Assembly: GCF_009827455.1 (NCBI RefSeq) | Contig: NZ_WTYZ01000001.1 | Coordinates: forward strand, 744,001-808,000 | Direction of reading: 5' to 3' | DNA: 64,000 nucleotides | DNA from: Pontixanthobacter aestiaquae | GTDB lineage: Bacteria > Pseudomonadota > Alphaproteobacteria > Sphingomonadales > Sphingomonadaceae | Part shown: piece by piece, positions 1-8,499 of the stretch | Position numbering within the stretch: the stretch's first letter is position 1 | How the letters are laid out: each line of letters opens with the position of its first letter | Made by a program: the position numbers and the translations under genes | The notes under the pieces: generated by a model | The model's database searches: none | What the model was told of the DNA's origin: nothing | Seen by the model: only the letters and a program-made list of their open reading frames with translations

Positions 1-866
1 CGTTCTGCCTCCTCCGCATCGATAGTGAAATGCATATTCGCATCGCGCGCTTTGATCGCGAGCGCTTTAAGGATCGGTACCAGTGCAGCGGTGACTTCCC
101 CGGCATGGGTGAAAAAGTATTTCGGATGCAGCGCCGACAGTTTGACCGAGATACCCGGCGATGTACCGATCTGCCCGTCGGTCTCTCCGGAAAGCCGCTC
201 GATCGCATCCTCATACGCGACGCGATACCGCTCGGCGTCCTTGTAGGTCATCGCCGCTTCGCCGAGCATGTCGAAGCTATGCGTCAGCCCTTGCCTGCGT
301 TCCGGTGCAGCGCGTTTGAGCGCTTCCTTGATCGACCGGCCAAACACGAATTGACCGCCCAGAATACGCATCGCCTGCAATGTGGCCTTGCGGATCACCG
401 GCTCGCCAAGACGGCCAACGGTCCGTTTCAGCGTGGTTTTCATACCCTGCTGCTGCTCGTCCGGGCGTTCCAGCACTTCGCCGGTGAGCATAAGCGAAAA
501 CGTCGCCGCGTTGACGAAAGTGGAAGAGCTTTCACCCAGATGCTCGCCCCAGTCGATATCGCCGATCTTGTCGCGGATCAGCAGGTCTGCCGTGGCGATA
601 TCTGGCACGCGCAACAGAGCTTCGGCGAGGCACATCAGCGCAATGCCTTCCTCAGTATCGAGCCCGAATTGCTGCAGGAACGCATCGATCCCGCTGGCCT
701 TGCGGCGGCGCGCGCCTTCGATCAGTTCGACCGCAGTGTCTGCCGCCATATCATGCAGTTTGGATGCAGGTCCGGCCTGCTTCATCCGTTCGGCGATGCA
801 GGCATTTTCTTCCTGCCGGTATGCGAGACGAAGGTTGGAACGATCAAGCGGAGCGGGGTGTGTCAT
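1..866 (-). CDS. putA: Bifunctional proline dehydrogenase / glutamate-semialdehyde dehydrogenase PutA, N-terminal part
   Basis: Truncated by the window edge; only the first 288 or so codons are present. The product starts MTHPAPLDRSNLRLAYRQEE at the ATG 866-864. The visible part matches the N-terminal arm of PutA followed by the first strand of the proline dehydrogenase barrel (GISVKLSALHPKY near residue 250, then an INAEEA-like FTIDAEEAE at the edge). PutA is a cytoplasmic or membrane-associated flavoenzyme that oxidises proline to glutamate in two steps. The aldehyde dehydrogenase half cannot be seen, so a stand-alone proline dehydrogenase is possible, but the long N-terminal arm favours the fused enzyme. 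The next gene is divergent, leaving about 110 bp for both promoters. Confidence 0.85.
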   Translation of the reverse strand, partial: MTHPAPLDRSNLRLAYRQEENACIAERMKQAGPASKLHDMAADTAVELIEGARRRKASGIDAFLQQFGLDTEEGIALMCLAEALLRVPDIATADLLIRDKIGDIDWGEHLGESSSTFVNAATFSLMLTGEVLERPDEQQQGMKTTLKRTVGRLGEPVIRKATLQAMRILGGQFVFGRSIKEALKRAAPERRQGLTHSFDMLGEAAMTYKDAERYRVAYEDAIERLSGETDGQIGTSPGISVKLSALHPKYFFTHAGEVTAALVPILKALAIKARDANMHFTIDAEEAE

Positions 867-977
867 GGGCGACTCAATCCATAGATGTACAATTCGCGCG
901 GGATGGACTTAGTTACAGTTGCAATCAAGTGCTTGCATGCGCATGGTCCGCGCCGCACCGGAGAGAGGAATAATTAT

Positions 978-1430
978 ATGGCAGGGCGGCATTTCGACGA
1001 GTGGCAAATGGGCGACCGGATAGAGCACGAGATTCGCCGGACTGTAACCGAAACCGACAATCTCCTGTTTTCGACCATGACGCATAATCCGCAGCCGCTG
1101 CATCTGGATATGGAAGCTGCGAAAGAGTCCGAATTTGGCCAGATATTGGTGAACGGGACTTTCACATTCTCGCTGATGGTCGGCCTGTCGGTCGGCGACA
1201 CCACGCTGGGGACGCTGGTCGCCAATCTCGGTTATGACAAGCTGGTCATGCCCAAACCGGTTTTCATTGGCGATACTTTGCGCGCGACGAGCGAAGTCAC
1301 CGCGCTGAAAGAGTCAAAATCGCGTCCCAACGCCGGGATCGTCACTTTCACGCACGAATTGCTGAACCAGCGTGATGAAATTGTGGTGCGCTGCAGCCGT
1401 TCGGCTTTGCTCAAGAAGGCAGCCGCGTGA
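978..1430 (+). CDS. MaoC family hot-dog-fold dehydratase
   Basis: A 150-residue single hot-dog domain protein. The active-site stretch ([10 protein letters not shown], residues 34-43) is the MaoC hydratase signature, with His where (R)-enoyl-CoA hydratases usually carry the catalytic Asp (the G-D-x-N-P motif), followed by the conserved GQILVNG. Proteins with this T-x-N-P-Q-P variant act on or near mesaconyl- or methylmalyl-type CoA esters in some pathways, but the substrate cannot be told here. The ATG at 978 was chosen because GAGAGAGGAA at 961-970 is a fitting ribosome binding site and it removes an unrelated 31-residue extension. It stands alone between divergent putA and the DUF3604 gene. 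Confidence 0.8.
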   Translation: MAGRHFDEWQMGDRIEHEIRRTVTETDNLLFSTMTHNPQPLHLDMEAAKESEFGQILVNGTFTFSLMVGLSVGDTTLGTLVANLGYDKLVMPKPVFIGDTLRATSEVTALKESKSRPNAGIVTFTHELLNQRDEIVVRCSRSALLKKAAA

Positions 1431-1515
1431 CCGCCCCATAACTTGACCGCCCGATAATATGTGGCATTCTGCAACTGATTAGACCGCGAGCCAATCGCGG
1501 CGCAGGAGGGGTGTT

Positions 1516-3435
1516 ATGAAAAAGATTCTCGGCATTGTCGTGTTGGTGGCGGTTCTCGCTGCCGCGATCTGGTGGCTGTTCATCCGCCATGATCCGGTTG
1601 CCAAGGCCGAGGATGTTGCCGAAGCAGAAGCGGCCGTCACGATCGCCGACTATCCGCAGCAAGTTCTATGGGGCGATACGCACCTCCACACCGACAATTC
1701 AATCGATGCATTTGGTTTCGGTACGCGCCTTGGGCCCGATGCGGCGCTGAAATTCGCGCGCGGCGAGAAAGTCACCGCGACGATGGGCATGGAAGCGCAG
1801 CTCGCGCGGCCGCTCGATTTCCTGGTGATCGCCGATCACAGCGACGGGCTGGGCGCAACACGGCGGCTGTATGATGCGCCGCGCTTCATGATCCAGGATG
1901 ACACGCTGCTGCGCTGGCACGATATGATGCAAGAATCGCCCGAGCAGTCGCAGCTGGCCATTGCCGAACTGATCACTGCGGCCTCCAATGGCACTTTGCC
2001 CGATGCTTTGCGCGATCCTGAAAACCAGGCCGAGAACACGCGCAATATCTGGCAGGCACATCTCGCCACGCTCGACAAATATTACGAGCCGGGCAAATTC
2101 ACGCCGCTGGCGGGATATGAGTGGACGCTGATGCCGGGCGGAAATAATCTTCACCGGGTGGTGATGTATCGCGACGGCTACGACCGGACTTCGCAAATCC
2201 TTCCAGCCCCCGCGCTCGATGGAAATATCACGGCATTGTTCGACCATATGGATGCGTATGAGCAAAGCACCGGCGGCAAAGTGCTGGCGATCCCGCACAA
2301 TTCGAACCTGTCCAATGGATTGATGTTCGAACTGACCCAGGCTGATGGCGGACCGATGACGGCGGAGACAGCCCGCCGCCGCGCATTGCGCGAACCGGTG
2401 GTCGAGGCGACGCAGATCAAGGGCGACAGCGAATCGCATCCGTTTCTTTCGCCTAATGATGAATTTGCAGGCTTTGGTGATGTGGGCTGGGAAATCGGTA
2501 ATCTCTCGCTGACAGCTTTCAAAGAAGACGATCAGCTGGCCGGCGAATATCTGCGCGAGGCATTGAAGCGCGGCCTGTCGATCGAACAGCAGACCGGTGC
2601 CAATCCGTACAAGTTCGGAATGATCGGTTCGACCGACAGCCACACGACTTTGGCGACGGGCGACGAGGACAATTTCTTCGGCAAGCATACCGGCAATGAG
2701 CCCAATGGCGAACGCGCCAATGCCGAGCAGAATCTGGGCACCCGCGTGGGCCGGTTCGGTTGGAACTATCTGGCCGGCGGCTATGCTGCGGTGTGGGCCA
2801 AAGCGAACACGCGCGCAGAAATTTTCGACGCGATGATGCGGCGTGAAGTCTATGCCACCACTGGCCCGCGCATGACGGTGCGGTTCTTCGGCGGATTCGA
2901 TTTGGGCGAGACGGATTTCGCCGGTGATTGGGTCGCCGACGCTTATAAAGGCGGGGTGCCGATGGGCGGCGAATTGTCCGATGAAGGCAAGGCCCCGCAA
3001 TTCATCGTATCCGCGCTTAAAGATCCCGATGGCGCGCATCTTGACCGTGTACAGATCGTGAAAGGCTGGATCACGGCTGACGGAACCACGCGTGAGAAAG
3101 TATTCGACGTTGTGTGGTCGGACATGGACACCCGCCGTAGCGTTGGCGGTAAACTGCCTGCTGTGGGCAATACGGTGAACCGCGAAGAGGCGACTTACAC
3201 CAACGATATCGGCGCCCCTCAGCTACAAACGGTGTGGACCGATCCGGAATATCGCGCGGGGCAAAATGCGTTCTATTACGTCCGTGTGCTGGAAATCCCG
3301 ACGCCGCGCTGGACGCTGTTCGACGCGGTGCGGTTCGGGATCGAGTTGAGCGAAGAGGCGCAGAAATACGCCGTTGCGCAGGAACGCGCCTATACATCGC
3401 CGATCTGGATCGGACCGGCGCCAGCGGCCCCGTGA
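1516..3435 (+). CDS. DUF3604 domain protein, membrane-anchored or exported PHP-like metal protein
   Basis: 639 residues. Residues 4-23 form one hydrophobic segment after MKK, a signal anchor or uncleaved signal peptide, so the bulk is periplasmic. The DUF3604 body begins with a metal-binding HLH pair (WGDTHLHTDNS, residues 52-62) and an IADHSDG motif near residue 105, the arrangement of PHP-type phosphoesterases; later His-rich motifs (IPHNSN, STDSHT) fit further ligands. The biochemical role of DUF3604 is not established. The gene has a strong site AGGAGGGG at 1504-1511 and is followed 7 bp later by a PpiC-type isomerase and then a HupE gene, which suggests one operon for an exported metalloprotein with its folding helper. 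Confidence 0.85.
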   Translation: MKKILGIVVLVAVLAAAIWWLFIRHDPVAKAEDVAEAEAAVTIADYPQQVLWGDTHLHTDNSIDAFGFGTRLGPDAALKFARGEKVTATMGMEAQLARPLDFLVIADHSDGLGATRRLYDAPRFMIQDDTLLRWHDMMQESPEQSQLAIAELITAASNGTLPDALRDPENQAENTRNIWQAHLATLDKYYEPGKFTPLAGYEWTLMPGGNNLHRVVMYRDGYDRTSQILPAPALDGNITALFDHMDAYEQSTGGKVLAIPHNSNLSNGLMFELTQADGGPMTAETARRRALREPVVEATQIKGDSESHPFLSPNDEFAGFGDVGWEIGNLSLTAFKEDDQLAGEYLREALKRGLSIEQQTGANPYKFGMIGSTDSHTTLATGDEDNFFGKHTGNEPNGERANAEQNLGTRVGRFGWNYLAGGYAAVWAKANTRAEIFDAMMRREVYATTGPRMTVRFFGGFDLGETDFAGDWVADAYKGGVPMGGELSDEGKAPQFIVSALKDPDGAHLDRVQIVKGWITADGTTREKVFDVVWSDMDTRRSVGGKLPAVGNTVNREEATYTNDIGAPQLQTVWTDPEYRAGQNAFYYVRVLEIPTPRWTLFDAVRFGIELSEEAQKYAVAQERAYTSPIWIGPAPAAP

Positions 3436-3442
3436 TAGTTCG

Positions 3443-4252
3443 ATGACATTGCCCGGCTGGACGCGTGAGCCGCTCGTCCATTTTCTGCTTCTCGGAATTG
3501 CGCTTTTCCTGTTCTTCGCGTGGAAAGGCGAGCCGGTCGATCCAGCAAGCCGGACGATTGCGATTTCGCAGGAAGACCGTGCGCGGATTGCGCTCACCTG
3601 GGAACGGACCATGCAGCGTCCGCCGACCGATGCTGAGCTGGATACGCTGACTGAAACATGGCTGCGTGAGGAAATTCTCTACCGCGAGGCATTGCGGCTC
3701 GGGCTCGACCGCGACGATGCGGTGGTGCGCAAACGTCTGGCCAACAAGATGGACTTCCTCGCGTCCAGCATTGCCGAGACCGCGCAGCCTTCGGACCAGA
3801 CATTGCGCGACTGGCTGGAGGCACATCCGCAGCGCTTTGCCGACGATACGACATACAGTTTCGACCAGCTCTATTTTGCCGGGAAGAGCGATGCCGCAGC
3901 GGCGCTGGAGCGGGTGCGCGATGACGGCGATTGGAGCGGGCTCGGGCAGGTGATTGATTTGCCTGCCACACGCGAAGGCGTGTCCTCCCAAGCGGTGGAG
4001 AAGCAATTCGGGATTGCATTCTTCGAGGCGTTGCAAACCATCGAAGACACAGGCGAATGGTCGGGGCCGGTGGCATCGGGGTTTGGCTGGCATCTTGTGC
4101 GTTTGCGTGATCGGGCAGTTGGCACTGTGCCTGCGTTTGAAGACATCCGGGACCGTGTCGAGAATGATTGGCGGCTGGCTACGCTCGAACGGCGCAAGCA
4201 GGATGCCTATCAGCTGCTGCGCGATGCCTATGAGGTGACGGTCGAGAAATGA
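3443..4252 (+). CDS. Membrane-anchored PpiC-type (parvulin) peptidylprolyl isomerase
   Basis: 269 residues. One N-terminal membrane segment (about residues 9-26, VHFLLLGIALFLFFAW) is followed by a SurA/PpiD-like N-domain with the usual TETWLREEILYREALRLGL stretch and a C-terminal parvulin domain (YSFDQLYFAG, then FGWHLVRLRDR). It should help fold exported proteins. The ATG at 3443 was preferred because the upstream extension overlaps the previous gene and has no signal-like start. It lies 7 bp after the DUF3604 gene and its stop overlaps the HupE start by the ATGA tetranucleotide, so the three are probably co-translated. No regulator of the group is seen. Confidence 0.82.
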   Translation: MTLPGWTREPLVHFLLLGIALFLFFAWKGEPVDPASRTIAISQEDRARIALTWERTMQRPPTDAELDTLTETWLREEILYREALRLGLDRDDAVVRKRLANKMDFLASSIAETAQPSDQTLRDWLEAHPQRFADDTTYSFDQLYFAGKSDAAAALERVRDDGDWSGLGQVIDLPATREGVSSQAVEKQFGIAFFEALQTIEDTGEWSGPVASGFGWHLVRLRDRAVGTVPAFEDIRDRVENDWRLATLERRKQDAYQLLRDAYEVTVEK

Positions 4253-5229
4253 GGGCGCTTGCGGCCCTGCTAATGTGCCTGCTGATGCTGCCCGCCAGCG
4301 CGCAGGCGGACGAGCTACGTCCCGGATATCTGGAACTCACCGAAGAAAAGGCGGGCGAATGGCGTTTGCGTTGGAAACAGCCATTCTCTGCGCCGCCAAC
4401 CAAAGCGCCGCCACCGCCGGTCATTCCGGCAAACTGCGCAATGCGCGGCAATGCCGAAATGGGCGTTGCGGGCGGAGCGGTGATTGGCGCGGCCGCGCTC
4501 ACATGCACTGGTCCATTGGGCGGCCAGTCGATTGCGATGCCGGGATTGATCGGCCAGTCGGATATGCTGGTGCGTATCCAACCGCTGGATGAACCGGCGC
4601 AGGCCTTGCGGCTGACTGCGAAACAACCCTCGGCAGAGATCGCGGCGCAGCCTGACACATGGCAGGTGCTGCAGACCTATTTCATTCTTGGCGTCGAGCA
4701 TATTCTGGCGGGCTGGGACCATCTGCTGTTTGTGATCGCGCTGGTGCTGCTGATCCGCAATTGGCGTGCAGTTATTCTCGCTGCAACTGCCTTTACCGTT
4801 TCTCACTCGATCACTTTGGCGAGCGCGGCGCTCGGATATGTCGGTCTGCCCGGCGGTCCGGTCGAGGCGCTTATAGCGCTGTCTATTGTATTTTTGGCGC
4901 TGGAGATTGTCCGGCCGGAAACTGAAACGCCAAGTCTGACGCGCCGATTCCCGTGGATCGTCGCCTTTGTCTTCGGACTGCTGCACGGGTTTGGATTTGC
5001 GGGGGCGCTCAATGCGATTGGCCTGCCCGAGGGCGATATTCTGGCGGCGTTGCTCGCGTTCAATATTGGCGTCGAGGCGGGGCAGCTCCTGGTCGTCGCC
5101 GTGGTTCTGGGGGTGCTCGCCTTCATCCAGCGATGTGCGGCACACGCGCTGCCGCTGACGATCCGCGTTTCGGCCTATGGGATCGGCGCAATCGGTGCCT
5201 ATTGGCTGGTTGACCGGGTTATTGTGTAG
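4249..5229 (+). CDS. HupE/UreJ family membrane protein
   Basis: 326 residues. A cleavable signal peptide (residues 1-22, ending SAQA-DE) precedes a roughly 120-residue periplasmic stretch, then a HupE/UreJ_2 membrane domain of about six segments beginning VEHILAGWDHLLFVIAL, with FTVSHSITL and LLHGFGFAGAL carrying the conserved His and Asp residues of the family. Some HupE members import nickel or cobalt; the long soluble head and the DUF3604 neighbour make a different, metal-related role possible. Start overlaps the isomerase stop (ATGA). The 3' end overlaps the convergent efflux lipoprotein gene by 11 bp. Confidence 0.8.
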   Translation: MRALAALLMCLLMLPASAQADELRPGYLELTEEKAGEWRLRWKQPFSAPPTKAPPPPVIPANCAMRGNAEMGVAGGAVIGAAALTCTGPLGGQSIAMPGLIGQSDMLVRIQPLDEPAQALRLTAKQPSAEIAAQPDTWQVLQTYFILGVEHILAGWDHLLFVIALVLLIRNWRAVILAATAFTVSHSITLASAALGYVGLPGGPVEALIALSIVFLALEIVRPETETPSLTRRFPWIVAFVFGLLHGFGFAGALNAIGLPEGDILAALLAFNIGVEAGQLLVVAVVLGVLAFIQRCAAHALPLTIRVSAYGIGAIGAYWLVDRVIV

Positions 5230-6640
5230 CCACTTTGCCGTCATTTCCGCCCAGCGCTTGCCATAGCAGTACACGCGCACGCTGCGCTCTGCCTTTAGCC
5301 AGCGCGACACGTTCACCCGAACTGTCGGCAATCCGGCGCGCGTCGAGCACGGTCAGAAAATTGGCGAGGCCTGCGCGGAAACGCACTTCGGCAAGCTCAG
5401 CGGCGCGCGCCGCGCTGGCACGTTCGCGTTCGGCAAGCGCCAGCTCGCGGTCGGCTGACTGGACCAGGCCGTAACCGGTTTCCGCTTCGCCGAGCGCTGT
5501 GAAGACCCGTCCGCGATAGGCCTGAAAGGCGGCGCGCTTACCCGCAGCAGCACCATCGATCTGCGCCTCGATCCGTCCGAAATCGAGCAAGGGAGCAAGC
5601 AGCGAACCACTGGCCGAACCGACGACCGCGTCCTCATCGAACAGATCCCCCAGATCGAACGCCAGCAGGCCGAGCGCAGCGGACAGCGTAAACTTTGGGA
5701 AACGATTGGCCGCAGCGGCGTAAAGCTCGGCATCGCTGGCTGCCAGACGCGCCGCGGCTGCTTGAATGTCGGGGCGGTTGGCCAGCAATTCGGACGGGGT
5801 GCTGGCCGGTGCGGCGGATACGATGCTGCCGGGACCGTCACTCGCCAATGCATCGCGTACTGTCTTTGGCGATTGCGCGGTCAGCGTGACCAGCAGTCCG
5901 GCAATCCGCGCGCGTTCGCTCGCCAGCGCGGCGATCCGGCTGCGGCTGGTTTCTGCAACCGTCTCTGCGCGCACCCGGTCGAAGCCCGGAGCAATGCCCG
6001 CACGCTCGCGAATATCGGACAAAGTCACCAGAGTTTCCGCCGCGACCAGATCTTCCTTCAGCGCCTTTTCGCGCGCCTGCAAAGTGCGCCAGTCGATCAC
6101 GGCACCGGCAATCTCGGCCAGGATCGAAAGGCGGATTGCTGCTGCATCCGCACCCGCTGCATCCACCAGGCTAAGCGCAGCCCGTTCCTGCGCGCGGAGC
6201 TGTCCGAACAGGTCAGGGTCCCACACGGCGCCGATATTTGCGCCATAGTTCAGCCGCTCGGTATCGATGGCGATGCCAGCGGGCAGATTGGCTCCAAACT
6301 GATTGGGATTGGTGCGCGTGCCAGCGATGGATGCATCGCCCGAAATGAGCGGCAGCCGGTTGGCGCCTGCGCCGGCGGCATTGGCCCGCGCGCTATCGAT
6401 CCGCGCAGCCGCTTCGAGCAGGCTTGGCGACTCTGCGAGTGCCGCTGCGGACAGCGCGGCAAAGGCCGGATCGCCAATCGGCAGGAGCGTATCGACCGAT
6501 GCGGCCACGGTGCTATCCGGCGCATAAGTGTAGCTGGCCGGAAGAACCGGTGCGGGTGTTTCGATTACCGGTGCGGGGCCAGCCACGCACCCGGTCAGTG
6601 CAATGCTCGCTGCACCGATGAGGAAGGCGCCAGATCTCAT
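5219..6640 (-). CDS. Efflux outer-membrane lipoprotein, NodT/TolC family
   Basis: 473 residues. The N-terminus is a lipoprotein signal with a lipobox ending at Cys18 (SIALTGC). Two TolC-type repeats with long heptad-rich helices follow (for example LADLRAETVAETSRSR-like Ala/Arg-rich stretches and TELRAGLANFLTVLDARR-type RFRAGLANFLTVLDARRIAD near the end), as expected for a trimeric channel crossing the outer membrane and periplasm. It is the last gene of a four-gene export operon (permease, ATPase, adaptor, channel) and starts inside the adaptor gene (ATGA overlap 6637-6640). Substrate unknown; drug, dye or lipid export are all possible. Confidence 0.9.
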   Translation of the reverse strand: MRSGAFLIGAASIALTGCVAGPAPVIETPAPVLPASYTYAPDSTVAASVDTLLPIGDPAFAALSAAALAESPSLLEAAARIDSARANAAGAGANRLPLISGDASIAGTRTNPNQFGANLPAGIAIDTERLNYGANIGAVWDPDLFGQLRAQERAALSLVDAAGADAAAIRLSILAEIAGAVIDWRTLQAREKALKEDLVAAETLVTLSDIRERAGIAPGFDRVRAETVAETSRSRIAALASERARIAGLLVTLTAQSPKTVRDALASDGPGSIVSAAPASTPSELLANRPDIQAAAARLAASDAELYAAAANRFPKFTLSAALGLLAFDLGDLFDEDAVVGSASGSLLAPLLDFGRIEAQIDGAAAGKRAAFQAYRGRVFTALGEAETGYGLVQSADRELALAERERASAARAAELAEVRFRAGLANFLTVLDARRIADSSGERVALAKGRAQRARVLLWQALGGNDGKVATQ

Positions 6641-7689
6641 TGCGCGGCTGCCTCTTCGGTAACATCCGCTGGTTTAGCATCGGATTTGGCTGAAGCATTC
6701 TTGGCCGGGATAAAGGCATCGATCTGCTGGCCGACGCGGAACAGGCCCCCATCTCCCGAGGCACCTCCCGAAGCGCGTTCGGGCAGTTGGTATAAAACTT
6801 GCAGCACGCGGACATCCACCCGCTCGCTGGCGCTGTTGGTGAGCGATGTTTTGGGGACGACAAGCGGCTCTGCACGAACGAATTTGGCTTCCACCTGCTC
6901 GCCGGCTGCACCGCGGGGCGAGACGATAGCGGGCGCGCCCATATCCACGCGCACAGCTTCCGATTCGTCGATGTCGACACGGATATAGAGCGGCCGTGTC
7001 TGACCCATCCGGATAAAGGGTTGCCCGTTTCCGCCTTGGGTCGAGACATATTCGCCCGGGCGGATGTTCACCGCCAGAATTTCGCCCGCCATCGGCGCGC
7101 GCACAGTCAGGCGGCCCAATTCTGTCCGCGCGCTACCGGCACGTGCTTGCGCCGCCGATAGCCGCGCACGGGCCAGTTTCAGGCGGCTGTTTGCGGCGCT
7201 CGCGTCGCCTTCGGCCCGGATGACTTCGGCGCGGCTGACTGCAGCGGAATCTTCCACCTGATTATACAGGGCAAGCTGTTGCTGCGCGGTTGCCCGGGCG
7301 GTCTGCGCCTCGCCGATTGCGGCGCGCGCTTCATTGATGGCGGCATTCGCCTCCTGCAAGCTGGCGCGCACTGCACGGTCATCGACAGTGAACAGCACCT
7401 GGCCCTTTTCCACATAGTCACCCGGCTGCACTCGCAAATCACTGACCAGCCCGGACAATGCCGTGCCGATATCGACAATCTCACTCGACGGTTCGACCAG
7501 TCCGGCACCGGCCACGCGTGTCGCATTCGCGAGCTCGCCGGTCGCGCGCGGGGGCTCGTTCTCGGGTTCGGACAATTCGCGGTCGGGCAGGCCGTTCCAG
7601 ATGAACACTACCGCCACGAGCAATCCGACCACGGCAATGATCGGCAATATCTTGCGCGAGAAGCTGAGATTTTCAGGAAGCAATGCCAT
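6637..7689 (-). CDS. Periplasmic adaptor (membrane fusion protein, HlyD/DevB type) of an ABC efflux pump
   Basis: 350 residues. One transmembrane anchor at residues 13-31, then a split biotinyl-lipoyl domain (GLVSDLRVQPGDYVEKGQVL and VRAPMAGEILAVNIRPGEYV) around an alpha-helical hairpin rich in Ala, Glu and Arg (about residues 115-190), and a beta-barrel region (LYIRVDIDESEA). This is the standard adaptor bridging an inner-membrane pump with the outer-membrane channel. Its partner pump is the ABC ATPase/permease pair just upstream, not an RND pump. The C-terminal 20 residues are low-complexity Ala/Lys/Asp. A 13-bp tandem repeat separates it from the ATPase gene. Confidence 0.9.
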   Translation of the reverse strand: MALLPENLSFSRKILPIIAVVGLLVAVVFIWNGLPDRELSEPENEPPRATGELANATRVAGAGLVEPSSEIVDIGTALSGLVSDLRVQPGDYVEKGQVLFTVDDRAVRASLQEANAAINEARAAIGEAQTARATAQQQLALYNQVEDSAAVSRAEVIRAEGDASAANSRLKLARARLSAAQARAGSARTELGRLTVRAPMAGEILAVNIRPGEYVSTQGGNGQPFIRMGQTRPLYIRVDIDESEAVRVDMGAPAIVSPRGAAGEQVEAKFVRAEPLVVPKTSLTNSASERVDVRVLQVLYQLPERASGGASGDGGLFRVGQQIDAFIPAKNASAKSDAKPADVTEEAAAQ

Positions 7690-7701
7690 GATGAATGGTC
7701 C

Positions 7702-7753
7702 GTTCTAGTGGTCGTGTTTAGTGATCATGTTTAGTGATCATGTTTAATGATCT
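7702..7753. repeat. 13-bp tandem repeat, three good copies plus one degenerate
   Basis: Copies of TGTTTAGTGATCA lie at 7715-7727 and 7728-7740 (identical), 7741-7753 (two changes) and a decayed one at 7702-7714. On the coding (minus) strand the third copy supplies the last codons and the TAA stop of the ABC ATPase gene, and each further copy again contains a TAA or TAG, so the repeat looks like duplication of the ATPase gene's 3' end. It fills the gap between ATPase and adaptor genes. Confidence 0.85.
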
Positions 7754-8499
7754 TCGGGCATGTCGGTGCCGTCATGGGTTATCCGCCCGTCCTCGAGGAC
7801 GAGAATACGGTCGGCGAGATCGAAAATGCGGTTATCGTGGGTAACAATGATGACGCTACGGTCCTCGGACACGCCCACTTCGCGGAGCAAGTCCATCACC
7901 CGGCGGCCCGACTTGGCATCTAGCGCGGCGGTCGGTTCATCGCACACGACCAGACGCGGTTCGTGGACCAGTGCGCGGGCAATCGCGACGCGCTGCTGCT
8001 GGCCGCCCGAGAGCTGGTTGGGAAGCTTGTCCGCCTGATCGGCTATGTTGAGTTTTTCCAGCATGGCGACGGCGCGCTCGCGCGCTTCGAGCCGGTCCAT
8101 TCCCTGCGCGATCAGGGGTACGGCGGCATTGGATGCGGCATCCACCGACGGGATCAGATTATATTGCTGGAAGATAAAGCCGATATTCTGCAGCCGGAAA
8201 TTGACGAGCTCATTATCGGACAGATTGTAAATATCGGTGCCGAACACATCGACTTCGCCCTGCGTTGGCCACAAGATGCCGCACATGATCGAAATGAGCG
8301 TGGTTTTGCCCGAGCCGCTTGCGCCGACGACATACGTCATTTCGCCCGACCGGATGTCGCAATCGATGCCATGCAGCACGGTGATGACATCCTGACCGGA
8401 TGGGAAATCGCGCGTAACGCCGCGCGTGCTGATGGCGAATGGTCCGTCGCCATCGAGCGTTGCGTCAAGGCTTTCGGGGGATTGGGATGCTGAGCTCAC
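7744..8499 (-). CDS. ABC transporter ATP-binding protein (MacB/LolD/DevA type)
   Basis: 251 residues. All motor motifs are present: Walker A (GASGSGKTT, about residue 55), Q-loop (FIFQQYNLIPS), signature LSGGQQQRVAIARAL, Walker B (LVVCDEPTAALD) and the switch His (IIVTHD). The LSGGQQQR form and the VTHD-x-R ending are typical of ATPases that pair with FtsX-like permeases and energise export from the periplasm. The permease gene upstream overlaps its start by four bases, and the adaptor and channel genes follow, giving a complete DevBCA/MacAB-like tripartite pump with a separate ATPase and permease. Confidence 0.92.
   Translation of the reverse strand: MSSASQSPESLDATLDGDGPFAISTRGVTRDFPSGQDVITVLHGIDCDIRSGEMTYVVGASGSGKTTLISIMCGILWPTQGEVDVFGTDIYNLSDNELVNFRLQNIGFIFQQYNLIPSVDAASNAAVPLIAQGMDRLEARERAVAMLEKLNIADQADKLPNQLSGGQQQRVAIARALVHEPRLVVCDEPTAALDAKSGRRVMDLLREVGVSEDRSVIIVTHDNRIFDLADRILVLEDGRITHDGTDMPEDH

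Noticed and set aside
1699..3039. 446-codon open frame antisense to the DUF3604 gene
   Set aside because: Composition (Arg/His/Ala/Gly-rich, no motifs) is that of a shadow frame; the plus-strand protein has clear family motifs.
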